The notes: a model not told the origin generated them from the letters alone. A DNA stretch of 64,000 nt from Mobilicoccus pelagius NBRC 104925 (GCF_000247995.1 NZ_BAFE01000073.1:92662-156661); one strand, 5' to 3'. Positions 20,354 through 31,946 are shown, numbered from the stretch's first letter. Translations and numbers: made by a program.

Positions 20354-20397
20354 CGCCGACGCCGGGCGACCGGGAGTCCGGCCGCCCGGCGTCGGCG
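20354..20397 (-). terminator. Long hairpin between gap and pgk
   Basis: CGCCGACGCCGGGCG (20354-20368) pairs perfectly with CGCCCGGCGTCGGCG (20383-20397); the loop continues the pairing with CCGG/CCGG. No U-run. It lies 30 nt past the gap stop and 78 nt before pgk, so it is either a partial terminator or an mRNA-stabilising 3' structure for gap. Confidence 0.6.
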
Positions 20398-20427
20398 GTG
20401 AGTCATGCTCGGCTCAGGGCCGGATGC

Positions 20428-21477
<1,050 letters not shown>

Positions 21478-21703
21478 TCACCGGGCCGGCACCGGGGGCG
21501 CCGCGGCGGAGACGTCGGGGACGGAGGTCGCACGCCTTCGTACGACACTTCGACCCTAGGCGATACCCACTGGTCCTTCCACTCGTGGGGCCCGAAAGTC
21601 CCTTCTCGGCGTGCCCTGCAGGGATGGCCGGGCGCGGGGCGCCGAGGTGGTTGTGCGTGGTCCGGGCCGGTGGGGCGGGCCGAGCCCCATATGTTGACGG
21701 GTC

Positions 21704-23713
21704 ATGAGCACCCGAGCCGACGAGCCACGTCCTCCGCGCTCCACCTCGCCCGGGACGGCCGGCGCCGCGCCATCCCCCTCCCCCGTCGGCGTCCCCGCCC
21801 CCGGCCGACGCCCGGCGACTCCTCTCGGCTGGCGCCGCTCCGCGACGAACTTCCTCCGCCAGACGTCGATGGCGGGGGCCTATCCGCACGGCATCCACCC
21901 CGTGCTCGTGCCCGGCGTGTCGGTCGACGAGCAGCGGTACGACTACCGCACCGACAAGGTCGTCGTCAGGCTCGTCGCGGCGAGCATCCTCGCGTTCGTC
22001 ACGTGGGGGGTCCTCGATCCGCAGGGGCTCTCCCGCGGGTCCGAGGCGGCGATCGTCTGGGTGACGACGTACTTCGGCTGGTTCTTCAGCGGTCTCGCCG
22101 CCGTCGTCCTCTTCTCCCTCCTCTTCATCGGGTTCAGCCGGTACGGCACGATCCCGCTCGGCCTCGACGGGGAGGAGCCGGAGTTCTCGACCGTCTCCTG
22201 GGTGTCGATGCTCTTCGCGGCCGGCATGGGCATCGGGTTGCTGTTCTTCGGCCCGTACGAGCCGATGCAGTACTACCTCGAACCGGCGCCCGGCACGGCC
22301 GACCCGGAAACGCGTCGCGCGATGCACCAGGCCCTCGTCCAGACGGTCTTCCACTGGGGCCCGCAGGCGTGGGCGATGTACGCCCTCGTCGGCGCGACGG
22401 TCGCGTACGGCGCCTACCGGCGGGGTCGCACCGTCCTCATGAGTTCGATCTTCGAGCCGCTCATCGGCCGGCGTGGGGCGCAGGGCCTGCCCGGCCGCCT
22501 CATCGACGTGTTCGCGATCATCGCCACGCTCTTCGGCACGGCAGCCGCGCTCGGCATCGGTGCCCTCCAGATAGGGCGGGGGCTCCAGGTCGTCACGGGC
22601 ATCGGGCGCGTCGGCAACGGCATGCTCATCGCGATCGTCGCGTTCCTCACCGTCGCGTTCGTCGCCTCGGCGGTGAGCGGGATCGACCGCGGCATCCGCT
22701 ACCTGTCGAACATCAACATGACGGTCGCCGTGCTCACCGCGTTCTTCGTCTTCGTCGCGGGCCCCACGCTGTTCCTCGCGAACCTCACCCCCTCCGTCGT
22801 CGCCGACTACCTGGGCCAGACCCTCGGCCTCATCGCGTACTCGGCGTCCTACGGCGAGAAGGAGGCCGCGTTCCTCCGCACGTGGACGATCTTCTACTGG
22901 GCGTGGTGGGTGTCGTGGTCGCCGTTCGTCGGCATGTTCGTCGCGAAGATCTCCCGCGGTCGCACGCTGCGCGAGTTCGTCACGGTCGTCATCATCGTGC
23001 CGTCGCTCGTGTGCCTGCTGTCGTTCTGCGTGTACGGAGGCACGTCGATGTGGATGCAGGAGTCCGGCGCCGCCGACGTCGCGTCCGCTCCGAACGCGCA
23101 GGACGCGCTCTTCATCCTCCTCGACGCCCTCCCGTTCGCGCAGGTCACGCCGTTCGTCGTGCTCTTCATGCTCACCGTCTTCTTCGTCACGAGCGCCGAC
23201 TCCGCCTCGGTCGTCATGGGGAGCCTCAGCCAGCGTGGTCGTCCTCACCCGAGCGCGGGGATCGTCGTCCTCCTCGGCCTGTTCCTCTCGGCGATCGCCG
23301 TCGTGATGATCCTCGCGGGTGGCCAGGAGGCGCTCACCGGCATGCAGAACCTCATCGTCGTCTCGGCCCTGCCGTTCGCCGTCGCGATGGTCGCGATGAT
23401 GGTCGCGTTCGCCCTGGATCTGCGTACCGACCCGGTCGTGCTGCGCCGCGCGTACGCCGACAAGGCCGTGGGCCTCGCCGTGCGGGAGGGTGTGCGCCGC
23501 TACGGCGACCGGTTCGTCCTCGCCGTGGCCGTCGCGCCCGAGGGGGCCGGCGCCGGCGACGACATCGACTCCGACACGCGAGCGATGACGGAGTGGTACC
23601 AGCGCCGTGACGAGCACGGCGACCCCGTCGACTACGACTACGAGGCGGGCCGGTACCTCGACGGCCCCGTCGAGGACGAGGAGCGGGACGACACGGCGCC
23701 GACCGACGCCTGA
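21704..23713 (+). CDS. BCCT family transporter (betaine/choline/carnitine type)
   Basis: 669 residues. Twelve-helix Na+- or H+-coupled uptake of compatible solutes. Family signatures: MLFAAGMGIGLLFFGPYEP (Gly-rich unwound helix), the Trp-rich box FYWAWWVSWSPFVGMFVAKI followed by SRGRTLREF, and FFVTSADSASVVMG. Long tails flank the core: about 85 residues, Pro/Arg-rich, at the N-terminus, and about 80 acidic residues at the C-terminus. In BetP the tails sense osmotic stress; such a role here is inference. TATGTT at 21690-21695, 8 nt from the ATG, may be a near-leaderless -10. Substrate specificity cannot be called. Confidence 0.93.
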   Translation: MSTRADEPRPPRSTSPGTAGAAPSPSPVGVPAPGRRPATPLGWRRSATNFLRQTSMAGAYPHGIHPVLVPGVSVDEQRYDYRTDKVVVRLVAASILAFVTWGVLDPQGLSRGSEAAIVWVTTYFGWFFSGLAAVVLFSLLFIGFSRYGTIPLGLDGEEPEFSTVSWVSMLFAAGMGIGLLFFGPYEPMQYYLEPAPGTADPETRRAMHQALVQTVFHWGPQAWAMYALVGATVAYGAYRRGRTVLMSSIFEPLIGRRGAQGLPGRLIDVFAIIATLFGTAAALGIGALQIGRGLQVVTGIGRVGNGMLIAIVAFLTVAFVASAVSGIDRGIRYLSNINMTVAVLTAFFVFVAGPTLFLANLTPSVVADYLGQTLGLIAYSASYGEKEAAFLRTWTIFYWAWWVSWSPFVGMFVAKISRGRTLREFVTVVIIVPSLVCLLSFCVYGGTSMWMQESGAADVASAPNAQDALFILLDALPFAQVTPFVVLFMLTVFFVTSADSASVVMGSLSQRGRPHPSAGIVVLLGLFLSAIAVVMILAGGQEALTGMQNLIVVSALPFAVAMVAMMVAFALDLRTDPVVLRRAYADKAVGLAVREGVRRYGDRFVLAVAVAPEGAGAGDDIDSDTRAMTEWYQRRDEHGDPVDYDYEAGRYLDGPVEDEERDDTAPTDA

Positions 23714-23735
23714 GCCGTTCCTCCCCGACGCCGCG

Positions 23736-23769
23736 AAAGCCCTCCCCGATCGAGGTCGGGGAGGGCTTT
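23736..23769. terminator. Rho-independent terminator after the BCCT gene
   Basis: AAAGCCCTCCCCGA (23736-23749) / TCGGGGAGGGCTTT (23756-23769), perfect 14-bp stem, loop TCGAGG, followed by CTCG. The A/T ends make it usable in both directions; it also lies past the end of the convergent GH13 gene. Confidence 0.85.
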
Positions 23770-23772
23770 CTC

Positions 23773-23827
23773 GTGCCCGGGGCATGGTGCCCGGGGCGTG
23801 GTGCCGGGGCGTGGTGCCCGAGGCGTG
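23773..23827. repeat. Four imperfect 14-nt tandem repeats
   Basis: Units start at 23773, 23787, 23801 and 23814: GTGCCCGGGGCATG, GTGCCCGGGGCGTG, GTGCCGGGGCGTG (one base short) and GTGCCCGAGGCGTG. They fill the space between the BCCT terminator and the end of the GH13 gene. Probably a slippage-born minisatellite. Confidence 0.9.
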
Positions 23828-23853
23828 GGCGGGCGGCCGGTGCCGCTCCGACG

Positions 23854-25539
23854 TCAGTAGAGGCGGGTGTCGGCCTGGCTCTGGATGCGGAACCAGCGGC
23901 ACCCGTAGCCGTCGAGCTGGACCTCGAACCGCTTCTTCGGGTCGACGGGCAGCGGCTCCTGTTCCCACAGGTCGACGAGTCGGGAGTCGGGCTCCACCCG
24001 CGGGACGGACACGGAGACGGTGCGCCCCTCGGGGCTCAGGTTGTGCACCGTGACGACGATCGCGTCCTCGCCGCGGGCCGCGAGGACGAGCACCGCGGGG
24101 TCGCCGACGTCGACGACCTCGGTGGGCGCCCAGCCGAGCTCGGGGTGGCGACGGTGCAGGAAGATCAGGGTGCGGACGAACCCGTACAGCGACTCCGGAT
24201 CGGGGCGCTGATCCGCGACGTTGACGTGGTCCGGGGCGTACCCGCCGTCGGGGAACGGCGCGACCCAGCGGCGACGGGGCGCGTTGGAGAAGCCCGCGCC
24301 CTCCTCCGACGTCCACTGCATCGGGGTGCGGACCGCCATCCGACCCTCCTCGGCGAGGTTCTCGCCCATGCCGATCTCCTCGCCGTAGAAGATCGACGGG
24401 GTGCCGGGCAGCGAGAACAGCAGCGAGTACGCCATGCGGATGCGGCGCGGGTCGCCGTCGAGCATCGGGGGCAGGCGGCGCTTGAGGCCGCGATCGTAGA
24501 CCTGCATGTTCTCCTGTGGACCGAACGCGTCGAACACCTCCCGTCGCTCGGAGTCGGTGAGCTTGTCGAGCGTGAGCTCGTCGTGGTTGCGCAGGAAGTT
24601 GGCCCACTGCGTCTGCCGGGCCAGGGGGAAGCTCGCCCGCTTCTCGAGCGACTCGACGATCGGGCGGGCGTCGTGGCGGGCCATGGCGAGGTAGATCTTC
24701 TGCATGCCGATGAAGTCGAACTGCAGCGCCAGGCCGTCGCCGCGCTCGGCGCCGAAGAACTCGTACTGGTCCTCGTAGGGCACGTTGACCTCGCCGAGCA
24801 GGATCCCGTCCCCCGTGCGGCGCCGCAGCAGGGCGCACGTCTCGCGGAGGAAGTCCATCGGGTCGCCGAGCTCCTTCTTCTCCTCCCCCGTGTAGCCCGT
24901 CGTCTCGAGGATGAACGGCACCGCGTCCACCCGGAACCCGTCGACGCCGAGCTGGGTCCAGAACCCGATGATGCGTGCGATCTCCTCGCGCACCGCCGGG
25001 TTGGCGATGTTGAGGTCGGGCTGGAACCGGTAGAAGTTGTGCAGGTACCACTCCCCCGTCTTGTCGTCCTTCTCCCAGATCGAGTCCTCCTCGTCGGGGA
25101 ACACGACCTTGTCGGAGGTGTCACCGGGGTCGGTGTCGCGCCACACGTACCAGTCGCGGTACGGGTTGTCCGTGCTCTTGCGGGACTCCTTGAACCACGG
25201 GTGCTCGTCCGAGGTGTGGTTGAGGACGAGGTCGACGATGACGCGCATGCCGCGGTCGTGGGCCGTGCGGGTCACCTCGACGAAGTCGCCCAGCGTCCCG
25301 AGCCGCGGGTCGACGCCGTAGTAGTCGGTGATGTCGTAGCCGTCGTCCTCGTCGGGCGAGGGGTAGAACGGCATGAGCCACAGGCACGTCACGCCCAGTT
25401 CGGCCAGGTAGTCGATGCGGCGGGCGAGGCCGGCGAAGTCACCGACGCCGTCCCCGCTGCCGTCCTGGAACGTCTCGACGTCCAGGCTGTAGATGACGGC
25501 GTTCTTCCACCACATGTCACTCGTGTCGGTGATGCGCAT
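23854..25539 (-). CDS. GH13 enzyme, trehalose synthase / alpha-amylase-like
   Basis: 561 residues. Catalytic (beta/alpha)8 domain with all three acidic residues: D205 (GFRVDAVP), E250 (LLGEVN) and D310 (RNHDE). The flanking GH13 regions LVLNHTSDEHPWF and FYRFQPDLN are also present. The N-terminal WWKNAVIYSLDVETFQDGSG and the DGYDITDYYGVDPRLG region resemble trehalose synthase (maltose to trehalose) more than secreted amylases. There is no signal peptide, so it is cytoplasmic. ATG at 25539 follows GAGGAGAG. It is downstream of, and same-strand with, a flavin oxidoreductase. The exact reaction (TreS, glucosidase or sucrose-acting) is not certain. Confidence 0.9.
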   Translation of the reverse strand: MRITDTSDMWWKNAVIYSLDVETFQDGSGDGVGDFAGLARRIDYLAELGVTCLWLMPFYPSPDEDDGYDITDYYGVDPRLGTLGDFVEVTRTAHDRGMRVIVDLVLNHTSDEHPWFKESRKSTDNPYRDWYVWRDTDPGDTSDKVVFPDEEDSIWEKDDKTGEWYLHNFYRFQPDLNIANPAVREEIARIIGFWTQLGVDGFRVDAVPFILETTGYTGEEKKELGDPMDFLRETCALLRRRTGDGILLGEVNVPYEDQYEFFGAERGDGLALQFDFIGMQKIYLAMARHDARPIVESLEKRASFPLARQTQWANFLRNHDELTLDKLTDSERREVFDAFGPQENMQVYDRGLKRRLPPMLDGDPRRIRMAYSLLFSLPGTPSIFYGEEIGMGENLAEEGRMAVRTPMQWTSEEGAGFSNAPRRRWVAPFPDGGYAPDHVNVADQRPDPESLYGFVRTLIFLHRRHPELGWAPTEVVDVGDPAVLVLAARGEDAIVVTVHNLSPEGRTVSVSVPRVEPDSRLVDLWEQEPLPVDPKKRFEVQLDGYGCRWFRIQSQADTRLY

Positions 25540-25604
25540 GTGCTCTCCTCGTGGTGCGGGTGGGGTCGGTGGGCGTGAACGAGCCGGCCGGTCGGCGCAG
25601 TCGG

Positions 25605-26561
25605 TCAGCGCAGGTCCGGCAGGACGTGCTCGCCGGCGGCCTCGATCCAGGGTCGCTGTTCCTGCCCGACGTGGTGCAGGTAGACGCGGTCGAACCCGCC
25701 CAGGTCGACGAGCTCGCGGATGCGGGCGGTGAGGCCCCCGAGGTCGTGGTCGACGAGGCAGGCGCGCCCGATCATCTCGTCGGTGGCTCCGCGGCTCACG
25801 TCCTCGAGGTGGGCGGTCGTCACGTCCGTGGCCGTGACCGTGCTCCACACGTTGCTGCTCCACTGGTCGCGGGCGATCGCCCACGCCTCCTCCGACGTGG
25901 GCGCCCACGACACGTGGACCTGCAGGACGAGCTCGCCGTCGCCGCCCGCGTCGCGGTAGGCGTCGACGATGCGGCGCAGTCGCTCGGGCGGCTGGTTGAT
26001 CGTCACGATGCCGTCGGCCCACGTCGCGCCGCGGGCCGCGGAGCCCTCAGAGAGGGTCGGCTGGAACAGCAGCGGCGGCTCGGCCGGCAAGGTCCACAGC
26101 TTGGCGTTCTCCACCGTGACGAGGCCCCGGTGCGTGACCGTCTCGCCGCGGTGCAGGCGCCGGACGATGTCGACGCACTCCATGAGCCGGGCGTCGCGCT
26201 CGTCCTTGCTGGGCCACCGCTCGCCCGCGATGTGCTCGTTCATCCATTGGCCCGTGCCGAGGCACATCCAGAACCGGCCGGGGAACATCTCGGTGAGCGT
26301 CGCCGACGCCTGCGCGAGGATCGCCGGGTGGTAGCGCATCCCCGGCGCCGAGACCGTGCCGAACGAGAGGTTCGTCGACGCCATCGCGGCCCCCAGCCAC
26401 GACCACGTGAACCCCGCCTGGCCCTGCCGCGAGCTCCACGGAGCGAAGTGGTCGGAGCACATCGCCGCGTCGAATCCCGCGATCTCGGCGAGCTGCACGT
26501 CGGCGAGGAGTCGGCTCGGGGCGATCTGCTCGTGCGAGGCGTGGAAGCCGAAGATCGTCAT
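25605..26561 (-). CDS. Luciferase-like flavin oxidoreductase (non-F420 'TIGR03885-like')
   Basis: 318 residues, luciferase-like monooxygenase (LLM) barrel. The start MTIFGFHASHEQIAPSRLL and the block AMCSDHFAPWSSRQGQAGF are like the F420-dependent G6PDH-type family, but in the subfamily thought to have reverted to flavin in species without F420. The neighbourhood shows no F420 genes, though a 64-kb window cannot exclude them. Start: the ATG at 26561 has TTGAAT 6 nt before it, suggestive of a leaderless start; a longer version is possible. It ends 65 nt before the GH13 gene and is probably co-transcribed with it. Confidence 0.8.
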   Translation of the reverse strand: MTIFGFHASHEQIAPSRLLADVQLAEIAGFDAAMCSDHFAPWSSRQGQAGFTWSWLGAAMASTNLSFGTVSAPGMRYHPAILAQASATLTEMFPGRFWMCLGTGQWMNEHIAGERWPSKDERDARLMECVDIVRRLHRGETVTHRGLVTVENAKLWTLPAEPPLLFQPTLSEGSAARGATWADGIVTINQPPERLRRIVDAYRDAGGDGELVLQVHVSWAPTSEEAWAIARDQWSSNVWSTVTATDVTTAHLEDVSRGATDEMIGRACLVDHDLGGLTARIRELVDLGGFDRVYLHHVGQEQRPWIEAAGEHVLPDLR

Positions 26562-26729
26562 GCCGCCATTCAAACCGACGCCGCCGTCATGGACACGCCG
26601 CATCGTCGACCGTCTCCCGCGTCACGGGACGCAGCACGGCGCCGACGCCCGGCCGCCTCGTCGGGCGTCGCACGTCCCTCACGGTCGAAGGGCCCGAGCG
26701 ATGAGCGTGCGCCCGCGCCTCCCACAGCC

Positions 26730-27710
26730 TCAGGCGTCGAGCATGTCCTCGGTCAGGTTGGCCTCCGTGCCGGGGATGCCGCGCTCTGCCGCGACCTTGT
26801 CGGACATCGCGAGCAGCCGGCGGATGCGCCCCGCGACGGCGTCCTTCGTCATCGGCGGGTCGGCGAGGGCACCGAGCTCCTCGAGGCTCGCCTGTCGGTG
26901 CTCGAGCCGCAGCTCACCGGCGGTGCGGAGGTGGTCGGGGACCTCCTCGCCGAGGATCTCCAACGCGCGTTCCACACGGGCACCGGCGGCGACCGCGGCC
27001 CGCGCGGAGCGGCGCAGGTTCGCGTCGTCGAAGTTGGCGAGACGGTTGGCGGTGGCGCGGACCTCTTTGCGGACCCGACGCTCCTCCCACGCGAGGACGG
27101 CGTCGTGCGCGCCGAGGCGGGTGAGCATCGCGCCGATGGCGTCGCCGTCACGGATGACGACACGGTCGACCCCGCGGACCTCCCGCGCCTTGACGCCGAT
27201 CCCGAGGCGCCGTGCCGCACCGACGAGCGCCAGGGCGGCCTCCGGCCCGGGGCACGTGATCTCCATCGAGCTCGACCGGCCGGGCTCGGTGAGCGAGCCG
27301 TGCGCGAGGAACGCGCCGCGCCAGGCGGCCTCGGCATCGCACGCCGCGCCGTTGACGACCCGCGGCGGTAGACCGCGCACGGGGCGACCCCGCAGGTCGA
27401 CGAGACCCGTCTGCCGGGCAAGGGCCTCTCCGTCCGTGATGACCCGGACGACGTAACGGCTCGTGCGGCGCAGCCCGCCCGGGGCGAGGACGAGGAGGTC
27501 GCTGTGTATGCCGTAGACCTCGGCGATGTGGGTGCGGAGGCGCCGCGCGGCCGCGGCCGTGTCGAGTTCCGCCTCGACGACGATGCGTCCCCCGACGATG
27601 TGGAGCCCACCCGCGAACCGGAGCATCGCCGACACCTCGGCCTTGCGACAGCAGGGCTTGGTCACGACGAGACGGGAGAGTTCGTCCTTCACCTTCGCAG
27701 TCATCGCCAT
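26730..27710 (-). CDS. whiA: WhiA sporulation/cell-division regulator
   Basis: 326 residues (S. coelicolor WhiA is about the same length). N-terminal LAGLIDADG-like halves ([31 protein letters not shown]) and a C-terminal HTH ([20 protein letters not shown]). WhiA regulates division genes in actinobacteria even where there is no sporulation. [14 protein letters not shown] is the family start, so the ATG at 27710 is preferred; in-frame ATGs at 27719 and 27704 are alternatives. 130 nt after yvcK in the same direction, so it may be read from the uvrC promoter or from its own. Confidence 0.93.
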   Translation of the reverse strand: MAMTAKVKDELSRLVVTKPCCRKAEVSAMLRFAGGLHIVGGRIVVEAELDTAAAARRLRTHIAEVYGIHSDLLVLAPGGLRRTSRYVVRVITDGEALARQTGLVDLRGRPVRGLPPRVVNGAACDAEAAWRGAFLAHGSLTEPGRSSSMEITCPGPEAALALVGAARRLGIGVKAREVRGVDRVVIRDGDAIGAMLTRLGAHDAVLAWEERRVRKEVRATANRLANFDDANLRRSARAAVAAGARVERALEILGEEVPDHLRTAGELRLEHRQASLEELGALADPPMTKDAVAGRIRRLLAMSDKVAAERGIPGTEANLTEDMLDA

Positions 27711-27840
27711 GGGGGTCATCCTGCCATCCGCCGGGCCCCACTCTGCGAATGCCGTTGCACCACGGCCCGAATCACCCCCTCGAGCACGGCTCTGGGACGC
27801 CGCGTGACCCACCTCGACGGGCGGGCGCGGCGTCCGCCCG

Positions 27841-28776
27841 TCACTCGATGACGTCGCGGTAGGCGGCGGCGAGACGCAGCGGATCGTGCTCGACGGGGTT
27901 GTCGGTGCGCGACACCGGCGCGACGACGAGTTCCGCCCCGAGCTGCCGCGCGTGCGCGGCGAGGGCTTCGTGGTCGTCGACGACGCGCGGGTCGGCGAGG
28001 ACGACGTCGATCCGCATGTCCGGGGCGTGCGCGCGGAGCGTGTCGAGGTGCTGCCCAGCCGAATACCCCTGCGTCTCGGAGGTGTGCATCTGCAGGTTGA
28101 GCGTGAGGATGCGCCGCGCGGGGGTGGCGCTGAGGACCTCGGCGAGCTGCGGCACGAGGAGGTGCGGCATGACGGACGTGTACCAGGAACCCGGACCGAG
28201 GACGACCCAGTCGGCCTCCCTCAGTGCGTCGAGGGCCTCGGGCCGCGCCGGCGGTTCCGGCGGGTCCAGGCGGATCTCCCGGACCTGGCCGGGTGTCTTC
28301 GCGACGGCGGCCTGACCGCGTACGAGGGTCGCCACCTCGGGATGCTCGGCGTCGAGACCGGTGACGTCGGCGGTGATCGTGAGCGGGACGGCCGCCATCG
28401 GCAGCACCCGCCCCCGCGCCCCGAGGAGGCGTCCGACGAGGTCGAGACCGCTCACGGCGTCGCCGAGGAGGTCCCACAACCCGACGATGAGGAGGTTGCC
28501 GACGGCGTGCCCGGCGAGCTCCCCCTCGCCGCCGAACCGGTGTTGGAGGACGTCGCGCCACAGGTGGCCCCACTCGGAGTCGTCGCACAACGCGGCGAGG
28601 GCCATGCGCAGGTCGCCGGGCGGGAGGATGTCGTACTGCTCCCGGAGGCGCCCGCTCGATCCGCCGTCGTCGGCGACCGTGACGACCGCCGTCACGTGGT
28701 CGGTGACGTGCCGGAGGGCGGAGAGGGACGCGGCGAGGCCGTGCCCGCCGCCGAGGGCGACGACGTGGGGTCTCAT
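27841..28776 (-). CDS. yvcK: YvcK/CofD-like gluconeogenesis factor
   Basis: 311 residues, CofD-like Rossmann fold. Glycine-rich start [17 protein letters not shown], then [13 protein letters not shown] and [13 protein letters not shown], the known YvcK blocks. In other bacteria YvcK binds UDP-GlcNAc and affects cell-wall precursor flux and morphology. It overlaps rapZ by 4 nt, as in most actinobacteria and firmicutes. Confidence 0.93.
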   Translation of the reverse strand: MRPHVVALGGGHGLAASLSALRHVTDHVTAVVTVADDGGSSGRLREQYDILPPGDLRMALAALCDDSEWGHLWRDVLQHRFGGEGELAGHAVGNLLIVGLWDLLGDAVSGLDLVGRLLGARGRVLPMAAVPLTITADVTGLDAEHPEVATLVRGQAAVAKTPGQVREIRLDPPEPPARPEALDALREADWVVLGPGSWYTSVMPHLLVPQLAEVLSATPARRILTLNLQMHTSETQGYSAGQHLDTLRAHAPDMRIDVVLADPRVVDDHEALAAHARQLGAELVVAPVSRTDNPVEHDPLRLAAAYRDVIE

Positions 28777-29732
28777 TCGCGCCCCAGGTCGCGGTGGAAG
28801 AGCAGGGTGGCGATGGCGGGCGTGCGGAGCTCCTCGGCGAGCCGCTCGGCGACGGCGACCGAACGGTGCTTGCCGCCCGTGCATCCGACGGCGATGGTGA
28901 TGTAGCGGCGCCCCTCCTTGAGGTAGCCGGCCAGCATGGGCTCCATCAGGTCGACGGCGCGGTCGATGAACTCCCGCGCCTCCGGCTGGGCGAAGACGTA
29001 GTCGGCGACCGGCTTCTCGAGGCCGGTGTGGCCGCGCAGCTCCGGGATCCAGTACGGGTTGGGCAGGAACCGCATGTCGAAGACCGTGTCGGCGTCGAGG
29101 GGGACGCCGTATTTGAACCCGAACGAGACGATCGCGATGCGGAGTCGGGCGGACGCGGCGCCACCGAGCATCTCCCGCACCTTGGCGGTGAGCTGGTGGA
29201 CGTTGAGGCCGCTCGTGTCGACGAGGAGGTCGGCCTGGGAGCGCAGGTCCGAGAGGCGCGACCGCTCCTCCTGGATGCCGTCGAGGAGTCGGCCGTCGCC
29301 CTGGAGGGGGTGCGGTCGACGGACGCTCTCGAACCGGCGGACGAGGGACTCGTCGCTCGCGTCGACGAAGACGACGCGCGGGTGGTGCCCCTCGGCGCGC
29401 AGCGTCGTCAACGCCTCGGTGAACGCGTCGAAGAACCCGCGGGTACGCACGTCGACGACCGCGGCGAGGCGGTGCACCGCCGGGCTGCGACGGACGAGGC
29501 CGGCGAGCTGCGGGAGCATGCTCGGCGGCAGGTTGTCGACGACGTACCAGCCGAGGTCCTCCATCGCGTGCACCGCCGTGCTGCGACCGGCGCCGCTCAT
29601 CCCCGTGAGGATGATGAGGTCGCTGCGGTGCTCCTCGCCGTCCACCTCCTCCGCGGCGACGTCCGCGGCCGTACGCGCGGGCGCCTCGGTCGTGTGGTCG
29701 CCGGTGGTCCTGTGGGTCGTCCGATCGGTCAT
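28773..29732 (-). CDS. rapZ: RapZ (RNase adapter / nucleotide-binding YvcJ family)
   Basis: 319 residues. P-loop [19 protein letters not shown] at about 44-62, then [12 protein letters not shown] and the C-terminal block [19 protein letters not shown]. In E. coli RapZ controls glmZ RNA decay; in actinobacteria the role is less clear. The first 38 residues are polar and probably disordered. Overlaps uvrC and yvcK by 4 nt each. Confidence 0.93.
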   Translation of the reverse strand: MTDRTTHRTTGDHTTEAPARTAADVAAEEVDGEEHRSDLIILTGMSGAGRSTAVHAMEDLGWYVVDNLPPSMLPQLAGLVRRSPAVHRLAAVVDVRTRGFFDAFTEALTTLRAEGHHPRVVFVDASDESLVRRFESVRRPHPLQGDGRLLDGIQEERSRLSDLRSQADLLVDTSGLNVHQLTAKVREMLGGAASARLRIAIVSFGFKYGVPLDADTVFDMRFLPNPYWIPELRGHTGLEKPVADYVFAQPEAREFIDRAVDLMEPMLAGYLKEGRRYITIAVGCTGGKHRSVAVAERLAEELRTPAIATLLFHRDLGRE

Positions 29733-31939
29733 GTCGTCTCCTCACGCTCGGTCACGGCATCGTCCCCGGTCGGGTCGGCTCCCTCATCGTCGGCCGCCGG
29801 TGTTCCTCCATCCTGCACCCCACGCTCCGGGGGCGTGTCGTCGAGGACCTCACCGGTGAGCAGGTCGACCGCGGGGGCGGGCGCCGAGCCCGCGAGGCGG
29901 TCGGAGATCGACCGCGCGAGGGCCGGACCGATGCCGGGGACGGCCTGGACCTCCTCGGTGGTCGCGGCCCGGATGCGCTTGACGGAGCCGAACTCGGCGA
30001 GCAGGGCCGCGCGCCGAGCTGGGCCGAGGCCGGGGATCCCGTCGAGCTCGCTCGCCGTCATCGCCTTCGAGCGTCGCTGCCGGTGGAACGTGATGGCGAA
30101 GCGGTGCGCCTCGTCGCGGAGACGCTGGAGGAGGAACAGTCCCTCGCTCGTGCGCGGCAGGATGACGGGGAACTCCTCCCCCGGCAGCCACACCTCCTCC
30201 AGGCGCTTGGCGAGGCCGACGACGGCGACACCGTCCACCCCCATGTCGTCGAGGACACGCGCTGCGGCCTCGACCTGCGGGCGACCACCGTCGACGACGA
30301 CGAGCTGCGGCGCGTAGGCGAACCGTTGCGGGCGCCCGGTGCGGGGGTCGACGCCGGGGGCGACGACCGGTGCGGCCCTTCCCGAGCCGCCCTGTGCCTG
30401 GGAGGGCGCCGCAGGCGCGACCGTGGCGGCGGCGGGCGCGACGTCGCGGTCGAGGTCGTAGGCCGCGCCCTCGGGCTCCTCCACGCCGGCCGGATTCATG
30501 CCGGACGGGTCCTGCCGGTGCCGACGGAACCGTCGGCGGAGGACCTCGGCCATCGCCATGGCGTCGTGCACCGGGGCGCCCGGCTGCGCGGCCTCGCCGT
30601 TCTCGAGACGGTCGCCGCGGACGATGAACCGGCGGTACTCGCTCTTGCGCGGCAGCCCGTCCTCGAAGACGACCATCGACGCGACGACGTTCGTGCCCTG
30701 CACGTGCGAGACGTCGTAGCACTCGATGCGGAGGGGGGCCTCGTCGAGCTCGAGCGTCTCCTGGAGCTCCTCGAGGCTCTTGCTGCGGGCCGTGAGATCG
30801 CCCGCGCGGGCGACCTTGTGCCGGCTCAACGCCTGGGTCGCGTTGCGGGTCACCGTCTCCATGAGCGCCCGCTTGTCGCCGCGCTGCGGCACCCGCACCT
30901 CGACCGCGGCGCCTCGGCGCTCGGTGAGCCAGGCCGCGACGGTGTCGACGTCCCGCGGCGCGGTCGAGACGAGGACCTCGCGCGGCACGACCTCGCCGCC
31001 GTCGCCGTACACCTGGCCGAGGAGCTGCTCCATGAGCGCCTCGTCGGTGTCGTCGAGGCCCTGCGAGCGTTCGAGGATCCACCCGCGCTGGCCGCGGATG
31101 CGGCCGCCGCGGACGTGGAAGACCTGGACCGCGGCCTCGAGCTCGTCGCCGACGAGTCCGAACACGTCGGCGTCGGTGGCGTCCGGCAGGACGACGGCGG
31201 ACCGTTCGAGAGCCGTCGTGAGGGCGCCGAGGTCGTCGCGCAGCCGGGCGGCACGCTCGAAGTCGAGGTCGGCGGCCGCCTCCTTCATCTCCCGCTCGAT
31301 GCGCGTGACGAACCGGCCGGTGTCGCCCGCCATGAAGTCGCAGAAGTCCGCGGCGATGTCGCGGTGCTCCTCCTCGCTCACCCGTCCGACGCAGGGCGCC
31401 GAGCACTTCTCGATGTACCCGAGGAGGCACGGCCGTCCGACCTGCTCGGCCCGGCGGAACACACCGTTGCTGCACGTGCGCACCGGGAAGACGCGCAGGA
31501 GGAGGTCGAGGGTCTCGCGGATCGCCCATGCGTGCGTGTACGGCCCGAAGTAGCGAGTGCCCGGCTTCTTCTTCCCGCGCATCACCTGGGCGCGCGGGTA
31601 GGTGTCCCCCATCGTCACCGCGAGGTAGGGGTAGGACTTGTCGTCGCGGTACTTGACGTTGAACCGCGGCTCGAACTCCTTGATCCAGCTGTACTCGAGC
31701 TGGAGGGCCTCGACCTCGGTGGAGACGACGGTCCACTCGACACGCGCCCCGGTGAACACCATCCTGCGCGTGCGCGGGTGGAGCCCCGCGACGTCCTGGA
31801 AGTACGACGAGAGACGGGCCCGCAGGGACTTGGCCTTGCCGACGTAGATGACCCGCCCCTCGCTGTCGAGGAACCGGTACACGCCGGGGTCGACGGGGAT
31901 CTCACCCGGGCGGGGACGATAGGTCGAGGGGTCTGCCAC
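29729..31939 (-). CDS. uvrC: UvrC, excinuclease ABC subunit C
   Basis: 736 residues from the GTG at 31939. GIY-YIG nuclease domain (about 13-95, [20 protein letters not shown]), UVR domain (about 205-245, [20 protein letters not shown]), RNase H-like endonuclease ([34 protein letters not shown]) and tandem helix-hairpin-helix ([25 protein letters not shown]). It makes the two incisions of nucleotide excision repair. An insert of about 70 residues, rich in Ala/Pro/Gly, splits the RNase H domain. A longer start at 31963 is possible, but the TACAGT -10 lies 7 nt before the GTG, so the mRNA should begin there, and [12 protein letters not shown] fits family N-termini. Confidence 0.95.
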   Translation of the reverse strand: MADPSTYRPRPGEIPVDPGVYRFLDSEGRVIYVGKAKSLRARLSSYFQDVAGLHPRTRRMVFTGARVEWTVVSTEVEALQLEYSWIKEFEPRFNVKYRDDKSYPYLAVTMGDTYPRAQVMRGKKKPGTRYFGPYTHAWAIRETLDLLLRVFPVRTCSNGVFRRAEQVGRPCLLGYIEKCSAPCVGRVSEEEHRDIAADFCDFMAGDTGRFVTRIEREMKEAAADLDFERAARLRDDLGALTTALERSAVVLPDATDADVFGLVGDELEAAVQVFHVRGGRIRGQRGWILERSQGLDDTDEALMEQLLGQVYGDGGEVVPREVLVSTAPRDVDTVAAWLTERRGAAVEVRVPQRGDKRALMETVTRNATQALSRHKVARAGDLTARSKSLEELQETLELDEAPLRIECYDVSHVQGTNVVASMVVFEDGLPRKSEYRRFIVRGDRLENGEAAQPGAPVHDAMAMAEVLRRRFRRHRQDPSGMNPAGVEEPEGAAYDLDRDVAPAAATVAPAAPSQAQGGSGRAAPVVAPGVDPRTGRPQRFAYAPQLVVVDGGRPQVEAAARVLDDMGVDGVAVVGLAKRLEEVWLPGEEFPVILPRTSEGLFLLQRLRDEAHRFAITFHRQRRSKAMTASELDGIPGLGPARRAALLAEFGSVKRIRAATTEEVQAVPGIGPALARSISDRLAGSAPAPAVDLLTGEVLDDTPPERGVQDGGTPAADDEGADPTGDDAVTEREETT

Positions 31940-31946
31940 GCCCGTC

